DNA from: Sphingobium soli
GTDB lineage: Bacteria; Pseudomonadota; Alphaproteobacteria; Sphingomonadales; Sphingomonadaceae
Direction: 5' to 3'
DNA: 64,000 nt
NCBI RefSeq assembly: GCF_020782245.1
Contig: NZ_JAJGNP010000007.1
Span: forward strand, 111,608-175,607
Position numbers and translations under genes: made by a program. Positions 1-7,669 of the stretch are shown here, in pieces. Each line of letters starts with the position of its first letter. Position 1 is the first letter of the stretch. The notes beneath the pieces were generated by a model. It was not told where the DNA came from and searched no databases. It saw nothing but the letters and a program-made list of their open reading frames with translations.

Positions 1-56
1 GGCATGACGGCCCACCAGCGGCGTTGACCGCCGACGGCATTGACGAGCGTGGACAT
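1..56 (-). CDS. N-terminal fragment of an unidentified gene
   Basis: A reading frame begins at the ATG complementary to 54-56 and runs off the left edge of the window. Only about 18 residues are visible, beginning MSTLVNAVGGQRRWWAVM. A GGAG ribosome binding site lies about six bases upstream, which supports a real start. The basic residues followed by WWAV would suit the first membrane segment of a transporter, but that is a guess. It is transcribed in the same direction as the Rieske genes but lies beyond a strong terminator hairpin, so it is probably a separate unit. Confidence 0.45.
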   Translation of the reverse strand, partial: MSTLVNAVGGQRRWWAVM

Positions 57-64
57 GGCGTCTC

Positions 65-97
65 CGAAAAGAAAAAAGAGCGGACGCTGCCGTCCGC
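65..97 (-). terminator. Rho-independent terminator downstream of the Rieske pair
   Basis: On the minus strand a perfect 7-bp stem (GCGGACG / CGTCCGC at 80-86 and 91-97) with a four-base loop is followed by a run rich in T (complement of 66-78). It lies just past the stop codon of the 116-1189 gene and should end the oxygenase transcript. Confidence 0.8.
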
Positions 98-115
98 CCA
101 TGGGGAGAGATCAGA

Positions 116-1189
116 TCAGAACTGGAACAGTTCCTTGCGCAGGCCAATGATGTCGCTGCAATCGGCGCTGACATTGTCACGATAGGCGAAATCGCCATTC
201 GCCTGCCGGTCCGCAAGCTCCATCATCGCCATGCGATAGCGCTGCCCGGCCTGGTCGAACTTGCTGTGCAGGTCCTTGCGGTCGGTATGGCGCATGTAGC
301 GCGGGCTTTGCGGGGACGTCATATAGCTGTCCTGCCGCGACACCTTGTAGCCTGCCTTGGGCATGACATGACGGAACATCAGTCCCGCGTTGGACGTGTT
401 CATGACCATTTCCATCCGCGTGCGGTCCCGTGTTTCGGGCGTGCAAGGGTGGAACAGAGGCACATCGTCGCCGGGGCTAAAGCGGCCATAGGCAATCGCG
501 CAGTGAGAGCGCAGATAGATGCGGATCACCTGCCGCACATTCTGGGTCGGCTGCTTGATGCCGCTGAAGAACTTCATCACCGGCGCGACCGACTTGTTGA
601 CGCAGGTGCGGACCATCGTGACGGTCTCGCTGTCGTAGAAGGTTTCCACTGTCTCGCTGTCCGACCGTTCGTCGCCGACGACATCGGCGTGCAGGAAGTC
701 GGCATGGGTGAGGTCGATCAGGTTTTCCAGGCTGATCGGCGCTGAGCTTTCGAAACGGACGGTCGCGGTCATGTGGCGCGGCAGGCCCCCCTTGGGCGGG
801 AGGAAGGGCAGGCTGGGCAAATGGCGGGGATCGGCGGCCAGCGGATTGCCGAACCATACCCAGACGACGCCATAATGCTCCATTACCGGATAGCGGCCCT
901 GGGCGTTGGTGAACTCGCTCTTGTCGCGGGCGATCCGCTCATTGGGATGGAACTCGCTCGCCACGGCGACGCCATTGTCGCGCCACAGGAAGATGGGGTG
1001 TGAATAGACGGCGCGACGGACGGGCTTGCCGGTCACGGAATAATCATGCGCTACCGGAAACCAGCTGTCGCGCATCACCAGATTATGCGGCACCCAGCGG
1101 TTGATGGCATTCAGCGCGATCGGGCTGCCACCCGATGGCGCGGCGGAATTGTCGTCGTGCGAGACGGGACGATCGGCGGTTTCGAGCAT
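116..1189 (-). CDS. Rieske-type oxygenase alpha-subunit homologue lacking the Rieske cluster ligands
   Basis: This 357-residue protein has the layout of a ring-hydroxylating or demethylating oxygenase alpha subunit. The C-terminal catalytic domain keeps the mononuclear iron motif N156-x2-D159-x2-H162-x4-H167 (ENLIDLTHADFLH). The third iron ligand, usually an Asp or Glu near the C-terminus, cannot be placed confidently. In the N-terminal domain, after the conserved-looking PIFLWRDN, the CxH and CxxH ligands are absent: the segment reads SEFHPNERIARDKSEF and is about 20 residues shorter than in the neighbouring gene. The four cysteines elsewhere do not form a Rieske pattern. The start is the ATG at 1189, eight bases after AAGGAGGA; a TTG two codons earlier is possible. 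It follows the 1204-2142 gene by 14 bases, so the two are almost certainly co-transcribed and probably form one enzyme. Substrate unknown. Confidence 0.85.
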   Translation of the reverse strand: MLETADRPVSHDDNSAAPSGGSPIALNAINRWVPHNLVMRDSWFPVAHDYSVTGKPVRRAVYSHPIFLWRDNGVAVASEFHPNERIARDKSEFTNAQGRYPVMEHYGVVWVWFGNPLAADPRHLPSLPFLPPKGGLPRHMTATVRFESSAPISLENLIDLTHADFLHADVVGDERSDSETVETFYDSETVTMVRTCVNKSVAPVMKFFSGIKQPTQNVRQVIRIYLRSHCAIAYGRFSPGDDVPLFHPCTPETRDRTRMEMVMNTSNAGLMFRHVMPKAGYKVSRQDSYMTSPQSPRYMRHTDRKDLHSKFDQAGQRYRMAMMELADRQANGDFAYRDNVSADCSDIIGLRKELFQF

Positions 1190-1203
1190 CTTCAAATCCT
1201 CCT

Positions 1204-2142
1204 TCAGGCCGCTACGGTCTGATCATGGGTCGCTGGCGTGGTTTCCAGCATCACCTTGCGCAAATCCTCGCCATGCAGCGAGACGGTGGGCTTGGTGGCG
1301 CGCAATTTCGATCCGTCAACCGACGCGAGAACCGACAACGGATTGATCCCGCGCAGCACGGCGCCCCGCACACCTGGATGGCGCACGCCCAGTTCGGCGC
1401 GCCAGCGTACCGCCGTCACGCCCCGCGCCGAAGGCACGGGCGAGAGGACGGCATGGAGCAGATCGTTAAACTGGTCGTCACGCAGCGTCAGTTGCGTTTC
1501 GCCGGTCAGCGGATGGGTGCGCGTCAGCAGGGTGAGCGGAAATTCGGCCACGAAGTGCGACGGCCAATGCAGCGGATGCCACTGGCAGTTGCGCTCCATC
1601 ACCAGCAGGCCGTTTTCCTCGTGCAGTTCCGACATCAGATAGGGGCTGAAGCGGACACCACGGATCGACAGGATCAGGCTGGGGTCATCATAGAGAGCGT
1701 TGAGATATTCCTGATGGCTGCAACTGACGTTGACGGTGCCGACATAGGTATATTTCGGGTCGGCGCTGAGCGGCGCCTGCGCCTTGGGGTTGAGGCAGAC
1801 CCGCACGAAGCCGGCCTGTTCGGTCACCGCAAAGGCATTGGCCTTGTAGATCGGCGGGAATTTCTGCTGATCCTTCATGTTCGGGATTTCTTTGAGCCGC
1901 CCCGTCTCGCCGTCATAGCTCCAGCCATGATAGCCGCACTGGATCTGGCCATTGTCCCGGATGCAGCCGAGCGACAGAGGCGCGCGACGATGCGGGCAGC
2001 GATCCTCCAGCGCGCGGGCGATACCCTGATTGTCGCGCCACAACACGACCGGCTGATCGCCGATGTCGACGGACAGGGGCTTTTGAGAGGTCACTTCCTC
2101 GGACCGTGCGACAGCCCACCAAAGATCAGAATCGAGACTCAT
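1204..2142 (-). CDS. Rieske-type oxygenase homologue with intact [2Fe-2S] site but no mononuclear iron motif
   Basis: This 312-residue protein carries a full Rieske motif, C49-P-H51 and C69-x2-H72 (CGYHGW), in an N-terminal domain. The catalytic domain is present, but the position of the N-x2-D-x2-H-x4-H motif reads NALYDDPSLILS, so both iron-binding histidines are replaced (Pro154 and Ser159 in an ungapped reading). It should accept electrons but not activate oxygen by itself. It pairs with the downstream gene, which has the opposite defect. The start at 2142 (MSLDSDLWW) follows AAGGAGAG; an in-frame ATG at 2196 is possible but would run across the palindrome at 2179-2195. The ferredoxin at 3449-3766 is the likely electron donor. 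Confidence 0.85.
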   Translation of the reverse strand: MSLDSDLWWAVARSEEVTSQKPLSVDIGDQPVVLWRDNQGIARALEDRCPHRRAPLSLGCIRDNGQIQCGYHGWSYDGETGRLKEIPNMKDQQKFPPIYKANAFAVTEQAGFVRVCLNPKAQAPLSADPKYTYVGTVNVSCSHQEYLNALYDDPSLILSIRGVRFSPYLMSELHEENGLLVMERNCQWHPLHWPSHFVAEFPLTLLTRTHPLTGETQLTLRDDQFNDLLHAVLSPVPSARGVTAVRWRAELGVRHPGVRGAVLRGINPLSVLASVDGSKLRATKPTVSLHGEDLRKVMLETTPATHDQTVAA

Positions 2143-2178
2143 AGCGCTATCCACTCTCCTTTCGATTAAATTGACGGA

Positions 2179-2195
2179 TGACAATTTATATGTCA
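2179..2195. promoter_or_regulatory. Candidate TetR operator between the Rieske pair and the TetR gene
   Basis: A perfect inverted repeat, TGACA-7 bases-TGTCA (TGACAATTTATATGTCA), lies in the short A+T-rich region between the divergent TetR gene (start 2209) and the Rieske genes (start 2142). Size and position suit autoregulation together with control of the oxygenase genes. Binding is inferred. Confidence 0.5.
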
Positions 2196-2208
2196 ACGTC
2201 TTTTCGCT

Positions 2209-2874
2209 ATGGATTTGCTGATGCTCGATCGCCCCCAGCGCACACGCGGTCGCCCCGCGCTCAATGCCGCCCAGGCCGTGGACGAGGACAAGCTACTGGG
2301 TCTGGCCTTCGCGACCTTCGCGGAACGCGGCTATGAGGGCACGACGCTGCGTGATCTGTCGAAGCGGCTTGGGGTCAGTCACAATCTCCTGAATGTCCGA
2401 TTTGGCCGGAAGGAAGATTTGTGGGTACGCGCGGTCGACTGGCGGATGGCGCAGGCCTCGCCCTTCGTCGAAGCCGCCTTTGATGAACCGGCCGATCCGG
2501 AGGTTCGGCTGCGCCATCTGATCCAGCGCTTCTGCCTTTGGGCGACGAACAATGGCGACATCGTTTCGCTGACCAATGTGGAAGGTTGCCGTTCGACTTG
2601 GCGGCTGGATCATATCGTCGAACATTTCGTGCTGCCGTTCCAGCGGCGGCTCGACGGCCTGCTTGACGCGGTACGGCTCCAGCGGCCGGTGCACGGTCTG
2701 TCGACTGCGGCGCTTATGGCGCTGCTGGTCCAGGGGGTCGGCTATTATTTCTGCGCCGTGCCGATGCAGCAGCGGCTGGGGGCGGGGCAGGAGGTCGATG
2801 ACGTCCACGCGGTCGAACATGCCGACAGGCTGGCCACGTTCCTGCTCGCTGCCCTGCTGCCGCCGGTCGCCTAA
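2209..2874 (+). CDS. TetR family transcriptional regulator
   Basis: This 221-residue protein has a TetR-type N-terminal DNA-binding domain: residues about 28-70 contain AFATFAERGYEGTTLRDL, then LGVSHNLLNVRFGRKEDLW as the recognition helix region. The C-terminal ligand-binding part is not identifiable by eye. It lies on the opposite strand within the minus-strand oxygenase group and is divergent from the 1204-2142 gene, with a perfect 5-7-5 inverted repeat just upstream. It is the obvious candidate regulator of the Rieske genes. The ATG at 2209 lacks a strong ribosome binding site; an ATG four codons later is also possible. Confidence 0.85.
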   Translation: MDLLMLDRPQRTRGRPALNAAQAVDEDKLLGLAFATFAERGYEGTTLRDLSKRLGVSHNLLNVRFGRKEDLWVRAVDWRMAQASPFVEAAFDEPADPEVRLRHLIQRFCLWATNNGDIVSLTNVEGCRSTWRLDHIVEHFVLPFQRRLDGLLDAVRLQRPVHGLSTAALMALLVQGVGYYFCAVPMQQRLGAGQEVDDVHAVEHADRLATFLLAALLPPVA

Positions 2875-2906
2875 CCGAAGCGGAAGAAGGGCAGCGGCGC
2901 AGTCGC

Positions 2907-3410
2907 TTACTTGTAGGGATCGACCGGCTGGGGCACTTCCACCACGCCAATGTCCTTCAACATGGTCAACACGTCGGAAATGCTGAAGATGCTGACGATC
3001 TTGTCGTCCTTGAACTTGACGATGGAGAACCAGTTGACCTGAAACTCGTTGCCGGTCGGCTGTACGCCCATATAGGGTCCGCCGACATGCTTGCAGTAGT
3101 GGGTCGCGTAGATCCAGATTTCGTCGTCACCCTTACCGACCGCGTCGATGGTCTTGTAGGCGGCAGGGAAAAAGGTCTTATAGAGTGCGACCGGCGAGGT
3201 CTTCCACTGTTCATAGGTGCCCAGGTCGGGGCGGTTGGGGTTGCCATAGCGGAAATCGGGATGGAAAAACCGGTCCATGGCGTCAAAATCGCCGGCGTTC
3301 AGGGTTTCCTGAAGATCGGTCCAATGCTTGACCATCTTCTTCTGCTTGTCGGTCAGTACGGTCGAACCCGACACGTCCAGCTGTTCACGAATTTCTTCTT
3401 TCCAGGCCAC
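2907..3410 (-). CDS. NTF2/SnoaL-like protein
   Basis: This 167-residue protein has the pattern of the SnoaL-like (NTF2 fold) family: an N-terminal helix with HWTDLQETLNAGDFDAMDRF, the motif FHPDFRYGNPN, and a C-terminal strand FSIVKFKDDKIVSIFS. Such proteins are small cyclases, isomerases, hydratases or ligand-binding proteins in polyketide, steroid and terpenoid metabolism. It starts with GTG at 3410 behind GAGAGGA. It sits 38 bases after the ferredoxin gene in the same orientation, so it probably acts in the same pathway. The reaction cannot be told from the sequence. Confidence 0.7.
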   Translation of the reverse strand: MAWKEEIREQLDVSGSTVLTDKQKKMVKHWTDLQETLNAGDFDAMDRFFHPDFRYGNPNRPDLGTYEQWKTSPVALYKTFFPAAYKTIDAVGKGDDEIWIYATHYCKHVGGPYMGVQPTGNEFQVNWFSIVKFKDDKIVSIFSISDVLTMLKDIGVVEVPQPVDPYK

Positions 3411-3448
3411 GATAATCCTCTCTCATTGATTCAGGATTGGGGTTATGC

Positions 3449-3766
3449 TCAGTCTTCAGGTGCGATGGTGACCGTAAGTCCCGACAGGGCTTCCGTCATC
3501 ATGACCTGACAGGACAGGCGCGAATAGTCGTTGCGGTGGGGCGATCCGTCCAACAGATCGCTTTCGTCTTCCGATACCGGGGGTAGGGCCTGCGCGAAGG
3601 CCGGATCGACATAGACATGACATGTCGCGCAGGAGCAGCATCCGCCACAAAGCGCCAGCAGCTCATCAAAGCCCGCGTCGCGGATGGCTTCCATCACCGA
3701 GCTGTCGGCGGATGCGTCGATCGTCTGCTGTGCGCCGTCACGGGTGATGACATTCAATTCCGGCAT
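3449..3766 (-). CDS. [2Fe-2S] ferredoxin, adrenodoxin/putidaredoxin type
   Basis: This 105-residue electron carrier has the adrenodoxin-type cluster motif C40-x5-C46-x2-C49 and the distant ligand C86 (SRLSCQV). The ATG at 3766 (MPELNV) follows AAAGGAATG and is preferred over an in-frame start six codons earlier. It lies between the sulfotransferase-family gene and the NTF2-like gene on the minus strand. It is the only ferredoxin in the window, so it is the candidate donor for the split Rieske pair and perhaps also for the P450cam-like enzyme at 26627. No ferredoxin reductase gene is present. A hairpin with a GAAA loop (CCTGTC/GACAGG, 3829-3844) lies upstream of the gene. Confidence 0.9.
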   Translation of the reverse strand: MPELNVITRDGAQQTIDASADSSVMEAIRDAGFDELLALCGGCCSCATCHVYVDPAFAQALPPVSEDESDLLDGSPHRNDYSRLSCQVMMTEALSGLTVTIAPED

Positions 3767-3856
3767 GGCATTCCTTTGGTGCAATCGAAGGCGATGCCCC
3801 GTCCTAGTGAGCGCGCGCAGCTTTCCGTCCTGTCGAAAGACAGGTATTGAGACAGG

Positions 3857-5146
3857 CTATTTCACTTCGACCTCTACTGGGAACCTATCAAAATAGAATG
3901 CAAAGGGGCGGCGCAATTCCTCCCCGGTGACATGGAAATCACGCTCCAGATCGTAGACGATCTTGCCCTTGGCCTGCTCGCCATGCTCGGCCAGATAGGC
4001 GTGCAGATCGGCCAGCGCCTCGTCGGTCAGTGGGATATCGGCAATGCGATAGATTTCCTTCAGGATCGGATCGGGATTTTTGATCCAGTCGTGAAAATAG
4101 ACGTCGATTGTCTGTTTGGGGGGCAGGATGTCGCGATCGCGCACGCAGGCGCGAAGCAGCTTTTCATAGCGGTCGGGCCAGTAGCCCAGAGGCTCCTGAA
4201 TATCGACCGATTTGCGCAACATGCGCGCCGCATAGCTGTACATGGTGAGCTGCGACCGGATCGACCCGACCGGATCGCGATGGGTCAGGACGAAAGTGGC
4301 ATCGGGAAAAGTCTTATAGAGAGCAGGCAACTGCTCCATATGTTGCGGGCATTTGATGACCCATCGGTTCGGTCCTTTCAGGAAGGTCAGGATCTGGAGC
4401 CCTTTTTTCAGATAGGCATAGGTGCCAGACTGGTCGTGGTTCAGATAATAATCGCGCCAGCGCGGCACATGCGCCAGCCACTCGATCAGATAGGAGGAGA
4501 AATCGACCGCCTGCAATTCGATATCCTCGCTGATATGATCGGGCGAAAATTCGTGCATGATCGCCATATAGGGCAGGATCGATTCCATCGTTCGCCAGCC
4601 CTGTTCCGCCTTGGTCCAGCGCGGATTGCTGTCCTCTTCCGTCGGGGTTTCGTCGGGCGCGGGGACAGGCGCGATGGCTTCCCACCATGGCAGCGACCGG
4701 AAACGGCGGTCAGCCGACAGCAGGCCCAGCAGATGCGTGGTGCCCGATCGCGGCAGGCCCGCGACGATGATCGGCCGGTCAATCTGGATGTCCAAGATCT
4801 CCGGGTGGCGTCTGACCAAGTCTTCTATCCGCAGCCGAGTCGCGGCAAGGCGGATCATCATCTGGAACAGGTTGGCCCGCGTGACCGCCGAAGCGTTCGC
4901 ATCTTCGTCCACTGCCTGGCACCAGACGGCCAGACGTTCGCGAAAATCGTCCGCGCCGAAATCCGACAGCCCTGTCTGCGCCTGCGCCGCAGCCAATATG
5001 ACCTCGGGCTTCAGGATGATCTGATCTGCCGCAGCCTCTGCCCCCGCCAATACCTGCTTCTGGACATCGGTCAGCGCAGGGTGGTGCAGGTCGGTGATGT
5101 CGATGATGTTACGGCGCGTGGCCTCTTCCTGCACGGCACTGCCCAT
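3857..5146 (-). CDS. Sulfotransferase family protein
   Basis: This 429-residue protein belongs to the bacterial sulfotransferase (Sulfotransfer_3-like) family. The PAPS 5'-phosphosulfate loop is GLPRSGTTHL (about residue 131) and the 3'-phosphate-binding region is HRDPVGSIRS. It is longer than classical cytosolic sulfotransferases (about 290 residues) because of an N-terminal helical region containing TGLSDFGADDF, which is shared with the second copy at 12602-13789. The start at 5146 follows AAAAGGAGAG; an ATG nine codons earlier lacks such a site. It is the first gene of the minus-strand oxygenase group and is divergent from an AraC gene. Sulfation of a substrate hydroxyl is the expected activity, but the acceptor is unknown. 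Confidence 0.85.
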   Translation of the reverse strand: MGSAVQEEATRRNIIDITDLHHPALTDVQKQVLAGAEAAADQIILKPEVILAAAQAQTGLSDFGADDFRERLAVWCQAVDEDANASAVTRANLFQMMIRLAATRLRIEDLVRRHPEILDIQIDRPIIVAGLPRSGTTHLLGLLSADRRFRSLPWWEAIAPVPAPDETPTEEDSNPRWTKAEQGWRTMESILPYMAIMHEFSPDHISEDIELQAVDFSSYLIEWLAHVPRWRDYYLNHDQSGTYAYLKKGLQILTFLKGPNRWVIKCPQHMEQLPALYKTFPDATFVLTHRDPVGSIRSQLTMYSYAARMLRKSVDIQEPLGYWPDRYEKLLRACVRDRDILPPKQTIDVYFHDWIKNPDPILKEIYRIADIPLTDEALADLHAYLAEHGEQAKGKIVYDLERDFHVTGEELRRPFAFYFDRFPVEVEVK

Positions 5147-5297
5147 CTTTCTCTCCTTTTTTCGATGCGACATCTAAATGCGCCCGCCCTCTCTTTCGCA
5201 AGGTGCCCAGCCATCGCCGTCGCGCCAAATATCCGGCAAAAGCGCCATGCTGCGCGGCGAATATGTCGCAGAGCGCGAAACTGTCCGGAGGGGTTGG

Positions 5298-6176
5298 ATG
5301 AACGCTGTTTCCCAGGTCTACGACGTGCCCGTAACGCCGACGATGGACTGCACGGTCCGGGGTCGGATCGCGCTGCCCGGCGTGGTGATGGAATTGCATC
5401 ATTACCGATTTCGCGGCCAGCAGGGCGGGGTCTTTTCATCGCCGCGCAGTTTTCTCGATCTGGCGCTGTCCCCCCGGCCCGGTCGCCCCTGGGGCGGTTA
5501 TGGCGGTATCCAGCAGGGCGGGGCCTGCGCCTTGGGCGACATATTGTTCGTCCCGGCGCGAAACGAATTGCATACCGAATGGGGAGAGGGCGAACAGACG
5601 TCGATATGCTGCGGCTTCGACGGCATGGGGTTCGACCATGACGGGCCGGACCTGTCGAGCGACGCGTTGCAGGCTTCGCTCGACGTGCGCAGTCCGACTG
5701 TGCGCGAGGCGCTGCGGCGTATCGCCGGCGAGATTGCGCAACCCGGCTTTTGCAGCGAGATGCTAACGCAGGCGATATGGCTTCAGGCTGCGATCGAATT
5801 GCAGCGCTATCTGCGTGGTTCGGCGCGCGATGGCGGAACGGGAGGAGGCGGCATGTCCCGAACCCAGCTTCAACGCATCGAGGATCGCGTCGAACAGCCG
5901 GGGAAACCCCCGTCCGTCGCCGAACTGGCGGCCGAATGCGGCCTTTCCACCCGCCATTTCTTCCGCCAGTTCAAGATCGCCACTGGGCAGACGCTCACGC
6001 GCTACGTCGCCGACCGCAAGATCGACCGGGCGAAGCAGTTGCTGCGTCGGGCCGGTCCGGCGATCAAGGTCATCGCCTGGGATTGCGGCTTCGACAGCGC
6101 GGCCGCCTTTTCGGCGGCCTTCCGCAAGGCGACCGGACTGACGCCGCGGCAATTCCGAGAGGGCGTGATGCATTGA
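5298..6176 (+). CDS. AraC family transcriptional regulator
   Basis: This 292-residue protein has an N-terminal cupin-like sensing region and two C-terminal helix-turn-helix motifs: SVAELAAECGLSTRHFFRQF and then IKVIAWDCGFDSAAAFSAAF followed by KATGLTPRQFR. The start at 5298 (MNAVSQ) is chosen because CGGAGGGG lies just upstream; the frame is open further upstream but without a good site. It is divergent from the sulfotransferase gene and precedes the 6298-16386 run, so it may control either or both. It is a paralogue of the AraC genes at 21787 and 27950, with which it shares the N-terminal pattern (a FLDLALSPR-like segment). Confidence 0.88.
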   Translation: MNAVSQVYDVPVTPTMDCTVRGRIALPGVVMELHHYRFRGQQGGVFSSPRSFLDLALSPRPGRPWGGYGGIQQGGACALGDILFVPARNELHTEWGEGEQTSICCGFDGMGFDHDGPDLSSDALQASLDVRSPTVREALRRIAGEIAQPGFCSEMLTQAIWLQAAIELQRYLRGSARDGGTGGGGMSRTQLQRIEDRVEQPGKPPSVAELAAECGLSTRHFFRQFKIATGQTLTRYVADRKIDRAKQLLRRAGPAIKVIAWDCGFDSAAAFSAAFRKATGLTPRQFREGVMH

Positions 6177-6297
6177 AGCCAGGGCCGTTTCGCGATGGCA
6201 TTGGCACGATCGCGAAACTGGGGCCGCTTGTTCATCGGCCCGGTCGCCAGCAATGTTGCGCCAAAGCGCCGCCGCCGTTCGAGCGGCCATCGGGAGA

Positions 6298-7089
6298 ATG
6301 GACGTGCCGGAAAATCTGTTCGATCTGAGCGGCAAGGTGGCGCTGGTCACGGGCGCCAATTCGGGGCTGGGTTTCGGCTTTGCCCGCGGTCTTGCCCGTG
6401 CCGGCAGCGACGTCGTCCTCTGGGGGCGGCGCGCCGACAGGAATGAAGAGGCGGCGGCCGCATTGCGCGCGCATGGGGTGCGGGTCTTCGCCGATGTCGT
6501 CGATGTGTCCAGCGAGCCCGCGATCGTCGCCGGCTTCGCCCGCGCGCTCGATGCAATGGGCCGGGTCGACACGGTGGTCGCCAATGCCGGCGTCGCCAGC
6601 CGGGTGCCGTTCACCGACATGGACGTCGCCACCTATCGCAAGCTGATCGACGTCAATCTCGATGGCGCCGTCTTCACCCTGCGGGAGGGTGCGCGGCACA
6701 TGAAGGCGCGCGCGGAAGCCGGCGACCCGGGCGGTTCGTTGATCATCTGCGGCAGCGGCTCGATCTTCCAGGGTGTGCCGACCATGGCCCATTACGGCAT
6801 TGCCAAGGGCGCGCTCAACGCCCTTGGCAAGGCGCTGGCGGCCGAACTCGGTCCGATCGGCGTGCGCTGCAACGTCATCGCGCCGGGTTTCATCGAAACC
6901 GAAATGACATTTGCCGATCCGGAGGTCGGCAGGATGATCGCAGACGTGGTCGCAGCGAAGGCCCCGCTCGGGCGGGCGGGCAAGCCGTCCGATCTGGAAG
7001 GCGCGGTCGTCTATCTCGCGAGCGATATGGCGGCCTACCACACCGGCGACACGCTGGTCGTGGACGGCGGCAAGATGTCCGCCAACTGA
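6298..7089 (+). CDS. Short-chain dehydrogenase/reductase (SDR)
   Basis: This 263-residue classical SDR has the cofactor loop TGANSGLG near the N-terminus, the structural NAG motif (VANAGVAS), a catalytic Ser in CGSGSIF and YGIAK as the Y-x3-K pair. It ends with the family's usual VVDGG. An acidic or basic residue after the second strand (GRRADRN) suggests NADP(H) preference, which is uncertain. The start at 6298 (MDVPEN) is preferred; an in-frame ATG lies 15 codons upstream. First gene of the plus-strand catabolic run. Expected to interconvert a secondary alcohol and ketone. Confidence 0.88.
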   Translation: MDVPENLFDLSGKVALVTGANSGLGFGFARGLARAGSDVVLWGRRADRNEEAAAALRAHGVRVFADVVDVSSEPAIVAGFARALDAMGRVDTVVANAGVASRVPFTDMDVATYRKLIDVNLDGAVFTLREGARHMKARAEAGDPGGSLIICGSGSIFQGVPTMAHYGIAKGALNALGKALAAELGPIGVRCNVIAPGFIETEMTFADPEVGRMIADVVAAKAPLGRAGKPSDLEGAVVYLASDMAAYHTGDTLVVDGGKMSAN

Positions 7090-7152
7090 CCGAGCGGCAG
7101 GTGCCGCGCCGGGCTTTTACGGCCTGATTGTCGATATTAGCAGGAGATATCC

Positions 7153-7665
7153 ATGTTCGCCCGGCCCAACAGCCAGCATTGCCAGGTCGCCTATGTCACC
7201 AACGATCTCGACGCGGCGATGGCCGCGCTCAAGGACGCTTATGGCACGCCTGGCTTCTTCGAATTATCGAACATCCAGCCCGGCGAAGATCCGACCGGCA
7301 AGCCGGTGCTCAAGATCGCGCTAGCAGTGGTCGGCGGCGTCGAGGTCGAACTGATCGAGCCGGTGGGTGACACGGCCCCCTTGTTCAGCGATTTTCTGCC
7401 CGAGGGCGATGATCTGGCCATTCGCTTTCATCATGTCGCGACCCGGATTGACGGACCGCTTGCCCATTGGGACGCCCATGTCGCTTCGCTCGACCTCACG
7501 CGGCACCCGGTCGTGTTCGAAGGCGCGCTGGGCGACTCGCTGCGCTATATCTACACCGACGAGCGCGCGACGCTGGGCCATTATGTTGAGCATGTCTGGA
7601 TGGCGCCCGACCTTCTGGCGCAGATGCGTGCCGTCGTCCCTACCTATCCGCCTGTGAAGGACTGA
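7153..7665 (+). CDS. VOC (glyoxalase/dioxygenase fold) protein
   Basis: This 170-residue protein has the start expected of vicinal-oxygen-chelate proteins (HCQVAYVTNDLDAAM) and a second half beginning FHHVATRI, which provides the metal-type His. It matches the small single-protein VOC group found in catabolic clusters (lyases, epimerases or isomerases) rather than extradiol dioxygenases, which are about 290 residues or more. AGGAGATATCC precedes the ATG. It follows the SDR by 63 bases and precedes the phosphatase-like gene by four bases. A second VOC gene closes this run at 15853. Confidence 0.75.
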   Translation: MFARPNSQHCQVAYVTNDLDAAMAALKDAYGTPGFFELSNIQPGEDPTGKPVLKIALAVVGGVEVELIEPVGDTAPLFSDFLPEGDDLAIRFHHVATRIDGPLAHWDAHVASLDLTRHPVVFEGALGDSLRYIYTDERATLGHYVEHVWMAPDLLAQMRAVVPTYPPVKD

Positions 7666-7669
7666 CTGC

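Noticed and set aside
3932..5641. 569-residue plus-strand frame antisense to the sulfotransferase gene
   Set aside because: A shadow of a high-G+C gene. The minus strand has the clear sulfotransferase motifs and a good ribosome binding site.
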